In this document: one piece after another, positions 7,479-16,289 of the stretch | Layout of the letters: every line of letters starts with the position of its first letter | Position numbering within the stretch: position 1 is the first letter of the stretch | Assembly (NCBI GenBank): GCA_011390695.1 | Contig: JAABRW010000114.1 | Location: forward strand, 1 to 26,225 | Source: Desulfotignum sp. | GTDB taxonomy: Bacteria; Desulfobacterota; Desulfobacteria; Desulfobacterales; Desulfobacteraceae | Length of the DNA: 26,225 bases | Direction of reading: 5' to 3' | Made by a program: the position numbers and the translations under genes | The notes under the pieces: generated by a model | What the model was told of the DNA's origin: nothing | What the model saw: the letters and a program-made list of their open reading frames with translations, nothing else | Database searches by the model: none

Positions 7479-8444
7479 TCAAAATTCCTGGTTCAGGGAA
7501 AAGAAAACCTCTTTTTTGTGTGCCCCGAATCCGGTGTTGATAGAAAAGGTGCGGTCCAGAATGCGAATTTTCTGGGCATGGTTGTGCTTATGGGCCGAAG
7601 AGATGGATCCGTAAATACTGCCGCTGTAAAAACCGGCCCCCACAAAGGAGACAACCCCTCCCAGGGCATAATTTTCCTGGTCAAAGGCTTTCCAGGCTGC
7701 CAGCCCGAGTCCGGTATTGAGAAAGAATGCGGCAGCGGCATCATGGATGCGGCCGGTGTAAAGGTACCCGCCCCCGGGGATGACAGCCAGAAGACCTGCC
7801 AGAAACGGATTTTTTTCAGGTATGGACCCGGCAGCCCGGATACGGGCGGTAAGATCCTTTTTTTCGGTCACCAGATCACTTTGCGGGGATATTTTTTCCA
7901 GGTTTGCCAGGGCCTGGTCCAGTGCATCTGTGCCGGGCTGCCGGGTTGCCCGGATGTGCAGTCTGGCCAGGGCCAGATGTATCCGGTCCCGGGTGGGGGG
8001 ATCATCTGTCAGTTTTAAAAAATTTTCCAGCACCACCCGTGCATAGCCCATGTTCTTAAGGTGTATGAAGGCCCGGCTCTGCATGAAAAAGGCCTCCGGG
8101 GTATAGGGGTTTGACAGGTCCGGATCATTGCGGATGATCTCATTGAATTGCCGGGCAGCATCATGGAACTGTTCCTGATGTAACAGAGACATGCCTGTTT
8201 TAAAGGCAGCTTCAACTACCCTTGGATCCTGTGGGAAAAAATGGACAAACCGCTTGAATTCCACTTCTGCGGTGCGGAAATCCTTTTTGTGATAGAGTGC
8301 GTCAGCATAGGCAAGCTGCTGGTCCGGTGAAATGGTCATCTCTGCAGACTCTGCCGCCTGGATTGTACCGGAGCCCGGGATGGGCGCCATTATCCATATC
8401 AGCGCCGCCATAAGACAGTGCAGCAGAAAACCCCAAAACCGCAT
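7479..8444 (-). CDS. TPR-repeat protein with C-terminal membrane domain
   Basis: About 321 residues from the ATG at 8444. This start is preferred because the upstream in-frame codons lie inside the yidD-like gene, because the protein then opens with a signal or anchor (MRFWGFLLHCLMAALIWIMAP), and because AGAGGG precedes it. Residues ~45-190 form tetratricopeptide-type helical repeats (LAYADALYHKKDFRTAEVEF, AAFKTGMSLLHQEQFHDAAR) resembling BamD/YbgF-like periplasmic scaffolds. Residues ~215-290 are a hydrophobic domain with PGGGYLYTGR, like the P-G-x-G-x-x-Y-x-G-R of TM2/DUF5683-type membrane proteins. It is the last gene of the minus-strand gsp operon, 13 nt after the YidD-like gene, and converges on gspF. 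I do not recognise a characterised homologue; a scaffold or accessory role in secretion or outer-membrane assembly is a guess. Confidence 0.75.
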   Translation of the reverse strand: MRFWGFLLHCLMAALIWIMAPIPGSGTIQAAESAEMTISPDQQLAYADALYHKKDFRTAEVEFKRFVHFFPQDPRVVEAAFKTGMSLLHQEQFHDAARQFNEIIRNDPDLSNPYTPEAFFMQSRAFIHLKNMGYARVVLENFLKLTDDPPTRDRIHLALARLHIRATRQPGTDALDQALANLEKISPQSDLVTEKKDLTARIRAAGSIPEKNPFLAGLLAVIPGGGYLYTGRIHDAAAAFFLNTGLGLAAWKAFDQENYALGGVVSFVGAGFYSGSIYGSISSAHKHNHAQKIRILDRTFSINTGFGAHKKEVFFSLNQEF

Positions 8445-8457
8445 CAGGCCGACCCTC

Positions 8458-8832
8458 TCATTTTTCCCCTTTGTCCGGCAGTGCCTCAAACCACCAGAAA
8501 TCATTGGCTGACACCGGGTCATGGGTTTTTTTCTCTCCATTGAACCATATTTTCGGCGAAAGGGTGATTTCGCTTCTGCCGCACCGCATCACCCGGTCAA
8601 ACACCATGATCCATGCTTTGACCCGATCGTGTTTTTTCAGGGCCTGTGCCGCATATTCGGAACAGGACGGAGACATGGGACACCGGCTGCCGTCAGCCCC
8701 TGAAAGGTGGTCCTGGTAAAACCGGATGATCCGGCTGGATGTTCCTGTGCCGCCCGCATCTCCCGTAGCCGGCGGCAGCAGGCACAGCAGCATGGAAAGT
8801 CCGATGACCAGTGATTTATTCCTGGGTGACAC
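8458..8832 (-). CDS. YidD-domain protein with N-terminal signal or anchor
   Basis: 124 residues carrying the YidD (haemolytic domain) core at ~34-90: FYQDHLSG, RCPMSPSCSEYAAQALKKHD and RCGR. The two cysteines of C-P-x-S-P-S-C-S-x-Y are present. YidD proteins assist YidC/Sec-dependent membrane insertion. Canonical ones are short cytosolic amphipathic proteins encoded in the rpmH-rnpA-yidC locus; this one has a hydrophobic N-terminus (LVIGLSMLLCLLPPATGDA) that looks like a signal peptide, so the domain may be periplasmic. The start is GTG with AGAGG 6 nt upstream, and it overlaps the end of gspE by 17 nt. It is followed by the TPR/membrane gene, with which it seems to form a pair. Confidence 0.8.
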   Translation of the reverse strand: MSPRNKSLVIGLSMLLCLLPPATGDAGGTGTSSRIIRFYQDHLSGADGSRCPMSPSCSEYAAQALKKHDRVKAWIMVFDRVMRCGRSEITLSPKIWFNGEKKTHDPVSANDFWWFEALPDKGEK

Positions 8833-10504
8833 GAAGCACCTCTCTGATGGATGTGATTCCCTGGAATACCTTTGCCATGCCGTCCCTGCGCAGGGTTACC
8901 ATGCCTTTTTTTATTGCTGCCTCCCTGATCCGGTTTGTTTCAGAGGTTTTCAGGATAAGATTTCTGATATCATCATCCAGTTCCAGGATTTCAAAAATAG
9001 CCTGGCGCCGGAAATATCCGGTTTCAAAGCATTTGGAACAGCCACGGGGTTTGTACACCTTTGTGCCGGTCAGATCCTGCCCGCTGGTGTTGAGGGTTTT
9101 TGCATCATCCGATGTCAGTACATACTGCTGCCGGCAATGGGGGCACAGAATGCGGACCAGCCGCTGGGCAATGATGGCATTCACCGAAGAGGAGATCAAA
9201 TAGGGCTCCACCCCCAGGTCCTTCAGCCGGGTGATGGCACCGGCTGCATCATTGGTGTGCAGGGTGGAAAATACCAGATGGCCGGTGAGGGCGGACTGGA
9301 TGGCAATGCCTGCGGTTTCCACATCCCTGATTTCCCCCACCAGCACCACATCCGGGTCCTGGCGCACAATGGCCCGCAGCCCTTTGGCAAAGGTGACCCC
9401 TGTTTTGGGATTCACCTGGATCTGGCCGATCCCTGTTAGATTGTATTCCACCGGGTCTTCAATGGTGATGATGTTTTTGTCCGGGGAGTTGATTTCCGAC
9501 AGACCGGCATACAGGGTGGTTGTTTTGCCGCTTCCGGTGGGACCTGTAACCAGGACAATACCGTGGGTCTGCCGGATGATACGGTTCAGCCGTTCAAAAT
9601 GGTCCCGGGATAGACCGAACTGGTGCAGGGAGAGAAAATATCCGGATTTGTTGAGCAGCCGCATGACCAGTCGTTCACCATAGCTGGTGGGCACGGTGGA
9701 GATGCGGATGTCGATTTCCTGGTCCCCGATACGTACCTGGGCACGGCCGTCCTGGGGAACGCGTTTTTCCGCGATGTTCATACTGGCCATAACCTTGATT
9801 CTGGAAATCAGGGAGGCCTGGATGCCTTTGGGGGGGGTCAGCCGTTCATACATGATCCCGTCTATGCGGTACCGGATCTTGAGACTCTGTTGAAACGGTT
9901 CGATGTGAATATCACTGGCACCTGCCTTGACAGCCTGTGATATCATCCGGTTCACCAGGCGGATGACCGGGGCATCACTGACATCATCCAGCAGGTCGGC
10001 AGTCTGTTCCAGGTCCTCCATCATGTGGTCGTTGTCTTCCATGTCCTCTGCCAGCTGCCGGGCACTGTCTCCGGACCGGTCATACAAGATATTTATGGCC
10101 CATAAAATACGGTTTTTCCGGGCCAGCACAAGATCATGGTCTGTCAGACCGATCAGGGCTGCCAGATCATCAGCCGGGGCAAGGTCTGAGGGGTCGTTTA
10201 TGGCGATTACAGGTCTGCCTGTCTGTTTGATGAGGGGAACCAGGCAGGCTTTTTTAAGAAAATTTCGGGAGATGTTTTTTGTCCAGGCATCATCGGCATG
10301 GTCCGGTTCCATCACGGATAATACAGGCATGTGGTAAATTCTGCCTAAAATTTCCAGCACATCCTGTTCCGTGATGAGTTTGGCGGCAAGAACGGTTTCC
10401 TTCAGGCTGGTTTTGTCCTGATTATAGGCTGCCAGGATTTTATCGGTGTCCTTTTCGGAAAATCCGAATTCCTGGATCAGAATATTGATAAACTGCTGGA
10501 TCAT
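8816..10504 (-). CDS. gspE: T2SS ATPase GspE
   Basis: 562-residue cytoplasmic hexameric ATPase that powers pseudopilus assembly. An N-terminal MshEN/N1E-like domain (FGFSEKDTDKILAAY, LITEQDVLEILGRIYHMPVL) precedes the catalytic half. The Walker A motif GPTGSGKTT is at ~318-326, an acidic box at IITIEDPVEYNL, Walker B at DPDVVLVGEIRD (~381-392) and the His box at TLHTND. The tetracysteine zinc site is CPHC (~453-456) and CSKC (~488-491), typical of GspE and PilB. It starts 3 nt after gspD and overlaps the YidD-like gene. All key residues are intact. Confidence 0.97.
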   Translation of the reverse strand: MIQQFINILIQEFGFSEKDTDKILAAYNQDKTSLKETVLAAKLITEQDVLEILGRIYHMPVLSVMEPDHADDAWTKNISRNFLKKACLVPLIKQTGRPVIAINDPSDLAPADDLAALIGLTDHDLVLARKNRILWAINILYDRSGDSARQLAEDMEDNDHMMEDLEQTADLLDDVSDAPVIRLVNRMISQAVKAGASDIHIEPFQQSLKIRYRIDGIMYERLTPPKGIQASLISRIKVMASMNIAEKRVPQDGRAQVRIGDQEIDIRISTVPTSYGERLVMRLLNKSGYFLSLHQFGLSRDHFERLNRIIRQTHGIVLVTGPTGSGKTTTLYAGLSEINSPDKNIITIEDPVEYNLTGIGQIQVNPKTGVTFAKGLRAIVRQDPDVVLVGEIRDVETAGIAIQSALTGHLVFSTLHTNDAAGAITRLKDLGVEPYLISSSVNAIIAQRLVRILCPHCRQQYVLTSDDAKTLNTSGQDLTGTKVYKPRGCSKCFETGYFRRQAIFEILELDDDIRNLILKTSETNRIREAAIKKGMVTLRRDGMAKVFQGITSIREVLRVTQE

Positions 10505-10507
10505 GGC

Positions 10508-12520
10508 TTATGGAGACTTTTTTTGTGCTGGTTTGCCGGACATTTTTTCCTTGAACCGGTCCAGTTTTTTATATAATGGGATTTTTCCTTTTTCAAAATC
10601 CCTGTTAATGTTTTTTTGTTTTTCATCCAGGATCTGCCTGACCTCAAGGGGATTTTTCACTACCCTGGGGGTTAAAAAAACATACAGGTTGGTACGTTCC
10701 GCCCCTTCGGAAACATTTTTAAAGGCCCACCCCAAAGCCGGGATATCCCCCAGGCAGGGTGCTTTGTTTTCGGTCCTGGTCATGCTTTCATCGATCAACC
10801 CGCCGATGACAACAGTGTGGGTGTCTTCCACGATAATGGCGGTTTCGATCTGGCGTTTAAAGGTGGTGGGCCGGTCCGGGTTGTTCTGATTCACCGTGTC
10901 CAGCTTGGTCAGTTCCTGGAATACATTGAGACGTACCAGACGTCCCTTGCTTATCTGGGGGGTGATTTTCAAACTGATCCCCACATCCCTGTATTCAAAT
11001 GAACTGTAGACTTCTGTGGCGGATTCGGCTGCAGACCGGGTCTGGAAGGGCACGTTTTTGCCCACGGTGATGATGGCTTCTTCGTTTTCCGTGGTGAGCA
11101 GCTGGGGGGTGGCCAGGATATGCACATCCTTGTCGCTTTGAAATGTCCGGACAATGGCCTGAATATCCGGAAAGGTCACCCCGCCGATGGTGATGTTCTT
11201 GCCCAGAACCCCTAAGGAAAATCCCCTGGGAAGGGAGGCATCCTTTGACACACTGTCCAGGCTGCTGAACCCGCCGTCTCCGGTGGCGCCAAATCCGGAA
11301 AATCCCACTTTTTCATTGTTGTCAAATGCCTGGGAGGTGCGCCATTCCGTGCCGATATCCAGGCCCCTTGTAACATTCACTTCCATTATCAGGCATTCAA
11401 TGTAAACCATGGACCTGGGAATATCCAGCTTGGAAATCACTTCCTCCAGGACGGCATAATCTTCTTTCTGGGCCATGATAATCAGGGAATTGGTGGCTTT
11501 ATCCGCAGAGATATGCACGGACTGGGACAGCAGCGGGGCCTGTTTTTGTCCTTCGGTGGTCTTGTTTTTTTCCTGTGCCGGAATTTCCTGGAGAACTTTG
11601 ACCAGGGTTTCAGCGGATGCATGTTCCAGGTAATAGACCCGGATTCTTTCTTCCCCCTTGGGTACCTGCTGGTCTAAAAGTGCCACCAGCTCTTCCACCC
11701 GCTGTGTTTCCACCTCGTTGGCCAGAATAACAATGGCATTGGTTCTTTCATCCGCCACAAAATGCACCATTTTGCCGGTGTCCGGACTTTTCTTGTCTTC
11801 TCTTATTCTGGCTGTGAAAATACTGGAAAGGGTTGTCACCAGTTTTGCAGCATCAGCATGTCTGACCGGTATCACGGAAATGGTTTTGCCGATATTGGGG
11901 GCATCAATGGTGTTTATGATTTTCACCAGCCGGTCAATACTGGAAAGGCTCGCTGTTACAATGAGCATGTTGGTGTCTCTGTAGGACAGAATTACACTGC
12001 CTTTGGGCAGCAGCGGAATGAACAGCCGCTGGAGTTCATCCGCATCCGCATATTTCAATGGGATGATCCTGGTGACAAGCCGGTCTGCAGTTTCTTCACC
12101 GCTTCCTATCAACCGGGTATCGATATTGTCGGCCTTTGCATCCGGAAGGGGTACGATTTTGGTAACACTGCCTGATTCAACCGTGGAAAACCCGTGGATT
12201 TCCAGTACAGATTCAAATACCTTGTAGGCATCTTTCACAGACAGTTTTGTGGGGGAAATAATTGTGACATTTCCCCTGATCCTGTTGTCCACCACAAAGT
12301 TTTTTTGGGTGAGTTTGCTGATGAATTTGATAAAAACCGTGATATCCACATTGTCGAAATCAATGGATACATATTCTTCAGAAGCTGGTTCCGTGCCCAT
12401 GACAGATTGAACCAGGGGAAAGGCCAAAAGGGATGTGAACCAGAAAAAACAGCCCAGCACCATGCAGAAAAAAACATGTTTTGAATGGTGTGATATATGT
12501 GTCACAGTCAGTTTGCCCAT
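10508..12520 (-). CDS. gspD: T2SS outer-membrane secretin GspD
   Basis: A 670-residue secretin that forms the outer-membrane channel. An N-terminal hydrophobic stretch (~17-41, ending LVQSVMG) is the signal sequence after a longish basic, His-rich start. Then come N0 (~49-123, VSIDFDNVDITVFIKFIS), N1 (~147-207), N2 (~212-285), N3 (~294-372) and the secretin barrel (~374-630). The barrel includes VPFQTR near the gate and the terminal pattern VVIGGLIDESMTRTENKAPCLGD to TNLYVFLTPRVV. A basic tail of about 40 residues follows. No pilotin gene is visible nearby, so targeting to the outer membrane is unknown. It lies 9 nt after gspC and 3 nt before gspE. Confidence 0.97.
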   Translation of the reverse strand: MGKLTVTHISHHSKHVFFCMVLGCFFWFTSLLAFPLVQSVMGTEPASEEYVSIDFDNVDITVFIKFISKLTQKNFVVDNRIRGNVTIISPTKLSVKDAYKVFESVLEIHGFSTVESGSVTKIVPLPDAKADNIDTRLIGSGEETADRLVTRIIPLKYADADELQRLFIPLLPKGSVILSYRDTNMLIVTASLSSIDRLVKIINTIDAPNIGKTISVIPVRHADAAKLVTTLSSIFTARIREDKKSPDTGKMVHFVADERTNAIVILANEVETQRVEELVALLDQQVPKGEERIRVYYLEHASAETLVKVLQEIPAQEKNKTTEGQKQAPLLSQSVHISADKATNSLIIMAQKEDYAVLEEVISKLDIPRSMVYIECLIMEVNVTRGLDIGTEWRTSQAFDNNEKVGFSGFGATGDGGFSSLDSVSKDASLPRGFSLGVLGKNITIGGVTFPDIQAIVRTFQSDKDVHILATPQLLTTENEEAIITVGKNVPFQTRSAAESATEVYSSFEYRDVGISLKITPQISKGRLVRLNVFQELTKLDTVNQNNPDRPTTFKRQIETAIIVEDTHTVVIGGLIDESMTRTENKAPCLGDIPALGWAFKNVSEGAERTNLYVFLTPRVVKNPLEVRQILDEKQKNINRDFEKGKIPLYKKLDRFKEKMSGKPAQKKSP

Positions 12521-12529
12521 AATTATTCC

Positions 12530-13435
12530 TTATTCATCTGAGACAGTTTCCACTGTGTAGTCATTATTTTGTGCATTGTAAACGATTTCCTGGATTTTGC
12601 CCCGCCGCATTATTGTAAACCGGATGTCGGAAATTTCCTCCAAAGAAGCATCTAAAGACTGATAGATCGTAACGGCATCCTGGGCCGACAGGGTGTCGCT
12701 GCCGTTGATGGATTTGATGATATCCCCGTTTCTCAGACCTATCTGCTGAAAAACAGAATCATTTCTGATGCCGTACAATAGAAGGCCGTCAGGTTTTCCA
12801 TCCGAAAAGAACGGCCGTATCCTGGCCTGTCTCATCAAGGAGGGAACACCTGTTTCCGCCTGTTCCTGCAGGGAAGATCCCTTCTGTAGAACGGCAGGTT
12901 CCGGTTCCGGCAGGACCATTTTTGACAACGTTGCCGGCGCCCTGGTGATATCCACCGCCAGTATCTGGTCCTGGCCATTGACGCGCAAGATGACCTGACT
13001 GCGGTCGATTTTTCTGATGGTTGCCCCTTCCACCTGGTCCCCTACCTGGAAAAGGGATTGTTCCCGGGTTTTTTTGTTTTCAATCACTGCATAGGACGCA
13101 TTTTCAGATGCAGCGGTTACCGTCCCCCACAAGGCCAGCTGCAGACTGGTTTTTTCCAGCGGTTTTTCAGGGGCTGCAGAAGGTGGTTCCTGCTGTGGTT
13201 CAGGGCTTGCAGCGAGCACATTGAACAGGTTTCTGTCGGCAATGACCGTGTATTTTTTCGGGCCGGCGATTTGTCTGGCAGGGTTTTCAGCCGCTGCGGA
13301 TTTGCCGGTTAAAGCCTGTATGTCCTGGATCCGGCTGTCAGGCGGTAAAATCATGCTTTGGTATACCAGTTCCACAACCATATATGCCCCAAGGGTGAGC
13401 AGCAGAAGCTGGGCGATAAAAAACAGGTGTTTCAT
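12530..13435 (-). CDS. gspC: T2SS inner-membrane connector GspC with PDZ domain
   Basis: 301 residues. One N-terminal membrane helix (FFIAQLLLLTLGAYMVVELV), then the homology region (~62-165: YTVIADRNLFNVL, LWGTVTA, SLFQVGDQVEGATIRKI, VILRVNGQ) that binds the secretin N0 domain. The C-terminal PDZ domain (~205-295: GLLLYGIRNDSVFQQIGLRNGDIIKSING) is associated with substrate choice. A proline/glutamate-rich linker lies near 76-95. The start overlaps the gspN stop as ATGA, indicating coupled translation. Confidence 0.93.
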   Translation of the reverse strand: MKHLFFIAQLLLLTLGAYMVVELVYQSMILPPDSRIQDIQALTGKSAAAENPARQIAGPKKYTVIADRNLFNVLAASPEPQQEPPSAAPEKPLEKTSLQLALWGTVTAASENASYAVIENKKTREQSLFQVGDQVEGATIRKIDRSQVILRVNGQDQILAVDITRAPATLSKMVLPEPEPAVLQKGSSLQEQAETGVPSLMRQARIRPFFSDGKPDGLLLYGIRNDSVFQQIGLRNGDIIKSINGSDTLSAQDAVTIYQSLDASLEEISDIRFTIMRRGKIQEIVYNAQNNDYTVETVSDE

Positions 13436-14310
13436 AATTGTATTTCCAGGGTTGCGGCCGGACCGGTTATGGTAAAGGGTATCCCTTTTTCCGGGCTGGT
13501 TTTGAACAGATTTTCCATGGACAGGATACCTGCAAATTTTGACACATAGGCCGGCTGCGGGTGCAGGCTGCCAGTAAGATCAACCATCCAGTTTTCCGGA
13601 GCCGCAAGGCTGCCCCCTGCAAAAACCAGCCGGCCGTCGGCAGCCACTTTGATGATGCCGCCTGTGGCAAGCAGATCCGAAATTATAATCTGGTTGTCAT
13701 TCCGGGTAAATGCCAGGGTGATCTCATTGAAATCAAGGGCTGTGATTCCCATGGTGTTGAGAAAAGCATCCTGGATGGTGCAGGTTACTTTGGACATTAC
13801 CAGGCCGCCTTTTTCAGCTGAACTTTCCTGCAGATCAGGAACATGATACCTTCCTGATAAGTCAAAGGAGACCTGTGCCGCCATTCCCTGCATGACAAGG
13901 TCCAGGTTTCTTACCTGCAGTCCGTTTACAGCCACCTGCAGTCCTGAATAGGTATTTTCTGCAAGTGATATATCCGTGATATGTCCGTTAATACCGCCTT
14001 CCAGAAGGGAGGCTGAAAAATCGATATTTTTTTTCAGGCCCAGTAAGGAGGAAACAGGAAAATACACCCGGAAATTCTTTGGTTCAAAGATCAGGGCATC
14101 CCCCAGGTGTACCGCAGTATTTTCCATTTTCAGTCCCGGGGGAAAACAAAGTGACACGCGGTCCATGGTAATCCTGATGCCTGGAAACATATTTTGTGCT
14201 GCAAGGGTAATTTTGCGTGCTGCAGCCTGGTGGGGAAAGCGCAAAATACCGAAAACTCCGACCGCTGCTATAAAATAGATGAGGTATATGAAAAAGCGCT
14301 TCACAGTCAT
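13432..14310 (-). CDS. gspN: T2SS protein GspN
   Basis: About 292 residues from the ATG at 14310, which lies 1 nt after the gspM stop, has AAGGAG 10 nt upstream and puts the hydrophobic anchor (FFIYLIYFIAAVGVFGIL) at the N-terminus. Longer in-frame starts would run inside gspM. The rest is beta-rich and periplasmic (MENTAVHLGDAL, FSASLLEGGINGHI, LSGRYHVPDL), resembling AsmA-like repeats as expected for GspN. The gene is optional in T2SS loci and common in Desulfobacterota ones; its exact role is not settled. It sits between gspM and gspC. Confidence 0.85.
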   Translation of the reverse strand: MTVKRFFIYLIYFIAAVGVFGILRFPHQAAARKITLAAQNMFPGIRITMDRVSLCFPPGLKMENTAVHLGDALIFEPKNFRVYFPVSSLLGLKKNIDFSASLLEGGINGHITDISLAENTYSGLQVAVNGLQVRNLDLVMQGMAAQVSFDLSGRYHVPDLQESSAEKGGLVMSKVTCTIQDAFLNTMGITALDFNEITLAFTRNDNQIIISDLLATGGIIKVAADGRLVFAGGSLAAPENWMVDLTGSLHPQPAYVSKFAGILSMENLFKTSPEKGIPFTITGPAATLEIQL

Positions 14311-14311
14311 G

Positions 14312-14848
14312 TTACCGGGACTCCTTTTGGACCAGGGTTCGGGCTTCCAGGACTGCTTCCAGCAGGTTTGCCTGTTCTCCGGTTCTGGACAGGGAAAGGG
14401 AGATGACATATACGCCGTTACCAGATGTTTCCACCATCTGGATAAAATCAATAAAGTCTTTTAAATACAGGTTTGTAAGCTTGAGACGCACCTTTGAAAT
14501 AATGTAGGGGCCATCATCCATATCCTGGGAAAAGGGTCTCATATAATCAATATTTTTTTTGACCCCGCTTTTTTCAGCCTGGCTGTCCAGAAAAGAAAAA
14601 AGGGTAAAACCTGGTGGTCTGGCGGCCAGAATTTTCTGGTCCACATCCGGATTTTGGGTGAGGTCCTGCAATTGTTCATGCAGCAGGGCCATTTGTCTGA
14701 CCGCATCCTGTTCAATTTTGAAAATCCGTATCAGGTCTTTTTTATGGTCCACCAGGGGAAGATAGATGAACTGCACGACCAAAAATATAATCACCAGGAC
14801 ACTCCCCAGGGCAATGGTATTTTTTTCTCTGGTTGACAAATGCATCAT
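14312..14848 (-). CDS. gspM: T2SS inner-membrane protein GspM
   Basis: About 178 residues from the first of two adjacent ATGs at 14848, 7 nt after the gspL stop. Residues ~10-32 are a single membrane helix (ALGSVLVIIFLVVQFIYLPL), followed by a coiled-coil-prone stretch (DHKKDLIRIFKIEQDAVRQM) and a ferredoxin-like C-terminal fold (GPYIISKVRLKLTNLYLKDF, VYVISLSLSR). That is the GspM plan; it partners GspL in the inner-membrane platform. No clear Shine-Dalgarno site precedes it, so translation probably depends on coupling to gspL. Confidence 0.88.
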   Translation of the reverse strand: MMHLSTREKNTIALGSVLVIIFLVVQFIYLPLVDHKKDLIRIFKIEQDAVRQMALLHEQLQDLTQNPDVDQKILAARPPGFTLFSFLDSQAEKSGVKKNIDYMRPFSQDMDDGPYIISKVRLKLTNLYLKDFIDFIQMVETSGNGVYVISLSLSRTGEQANLLEAVLEARTLVQKESR

Positions 14849-14855
14849 GGGCGGG

Positions 14856-16286
14856 TCACATATGAATATTAAATTGAAAGATAACCCGGCCGCCTGTTTT
14901 ACCGGCATCAGCCGTGTTGATGGTGACGGTTTTAAATATGGCTGATTTTTCCAGGGCACTTTTGAGTCTGTCTACGGTATTGAAGCTGTCAGTTGTTCCG
15001 GTAATGGTTACCTGGCCATGGTTGAACAAAAGGCGTGACAATTGTGTGTTCATATCTGCCGGGATACGGGCCGACAACTCGTACAGCACATCGATGGCCA
15101 ACATATCCGGTGTGTTGGCCATATCCCGGGACTCTAAGGTGCCGCCTTTGTGCTGCAGTATCTGTTTCACCCGGGCCTGCATAAGCAGAAGCGGGGAATA
15201 TCCCGGCAGGACCTCTTCCTGTGGAAAGCTTTTTTTATAAATGGCAGTACCTGCTGCGCGTACATGGGAAATTCGTTTTTCCAGACTAAAGATGTTCTGG
15301 TACAGGCTGAAAATAAAGAGGGTGAAAATTATCACGGCCATCACTGCTGTTGCAAGGAGTTCCGCCTTGAATTTGTTGAAAAAAGCGCCCGGACCATAAG
15401 GTCTTTTAGAAAAATTCAACACCGACCCGGGTTTGTTAAACAATATTTCAGATATGGATTCGGTGTTTATATCAACGGGTGCAACGGTGTCAGTATGGAA
15501 AAATGCATGCTGCGCCATCACCTGTCTGAGTGATTGTATCACCTGGTCCGGATCAGGAGACCCGGTTTCCGTTGCCATCAGAACATCAAACCGGGTATCC
15601 CGGCCGGACCTATGCCTGAATCCTGTGATCATGCGGAAAACGGTTTCCCCGACAGCATCGCCGATTTTGTCCGATGCTGCCAATGTTCTCACCATGACGG
15701 GTTTTGATGCGGCAACCAGGGTGCAGGTGATGTGGCTTTGGTCCAGGTGAATAAAGATGTGGTCTGTTTTTGTTCTGCAAGTTTTCATGTAAGATACAGC
15801 CAGGGCATATCCTTTCGGGGTGATTACCCTGGGCCTGATCTTATATGTTTGCAGACCCCCGGTAATGTCTTCGGCTGTTGCCAGGGGCAGCGAAGCGGTC
15901 AGAAGAAGATGCTGGTCCTGGACAAAACGCAGATCCTGTAGCAGAAAATCCGATACATAGGTGTCCCCTGGCAGATAGGAAGAAAGTTCAAAGGGCAGCA
16001 CCTGAGAAATTTTATCCGGGCTGGAAAAGGGCAGGCTGATATTGCGGAAACACACCTCCTGAGAAGAGATGAATACCACTGCTTCAGAGCATGCAGCCAG
16101 GTCGATTCGGGCTGCAATGGCGGTCAGGGCCGTTTTGAACAGGGATGGATCTTCCCTGGGATCGGGCAGTGTTTCATAAGACACAAAGGTATTGTCTTTT
16201 TGCCTTGTTTTTGAAACCCTGCGTTCAAATATTGCGGCACCAATGCCATGGGCATTGATATCCAGCAGCAGATGCCGGCCGGACAC
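14856..16286 (-). CDS. gspL: T2SS inner-membrane protein GspL
   Basis: 476 residues with a GTG start, 3 nt after the gspK stop and preceded by AAAGGAA within the end of gspK. Residues 1-~290 are an actin-like cytoplasmic domain (LLLDINAHGIGAAIFERR, FRNISLPFSSPDKISQVLPFEL) that recruits GspE. A membrane helix lies at ~316-340 (TAVMAVIIFTLFIFSLYQNIF), then a coiled segment, and a ferredoxin-like periplasmic domain closes the protein (GQVTITGTTDSFNTVDRLKS). The domain order is standard for GspL. Confidence 0.93.
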   Translation of the reverse strand: MSGRHLLLDINAHGIGAAIFERRVSKTRQKDNTFVSYETLPDPREDPSLFKTALTAIAARIDLAACSEAVVFISSQEVCFRNISLPFSSPDKISQVLPFELSSYLPGDTYVSDFLLQDLRFVQDQHLLLTASLPLATAEDITGGLQTYKIRPRVITPKGYALAVSYMKTCRTKTDHIFIHLDQSHITCTLVAASKPVMVRTLAASDKIGDAVGETVFRMITGFRHRSGRDTRFDVLMATETGSPDPDQVIQSLRQVMAQHAFFHTDTVAPVDINTESISEILFNKPGSVLNFSKRPYGPGAFFNKFKAELLATAVMAVIIFTLFIFSLYQNIFSLEKRISHVRAAGTAIYKKSFPQEEVLPGYSPLLLMQARVKQILQHKGGTLESRDMANTPDMLAIDVLYELSARIPADMNTQLSRLLFNHGQVTITGTTDSFNTVDRLKSALEKSAIFKTVTINTADAGKTGGRVIFQFNIHM

Positions 16287-16289
16287 AGG

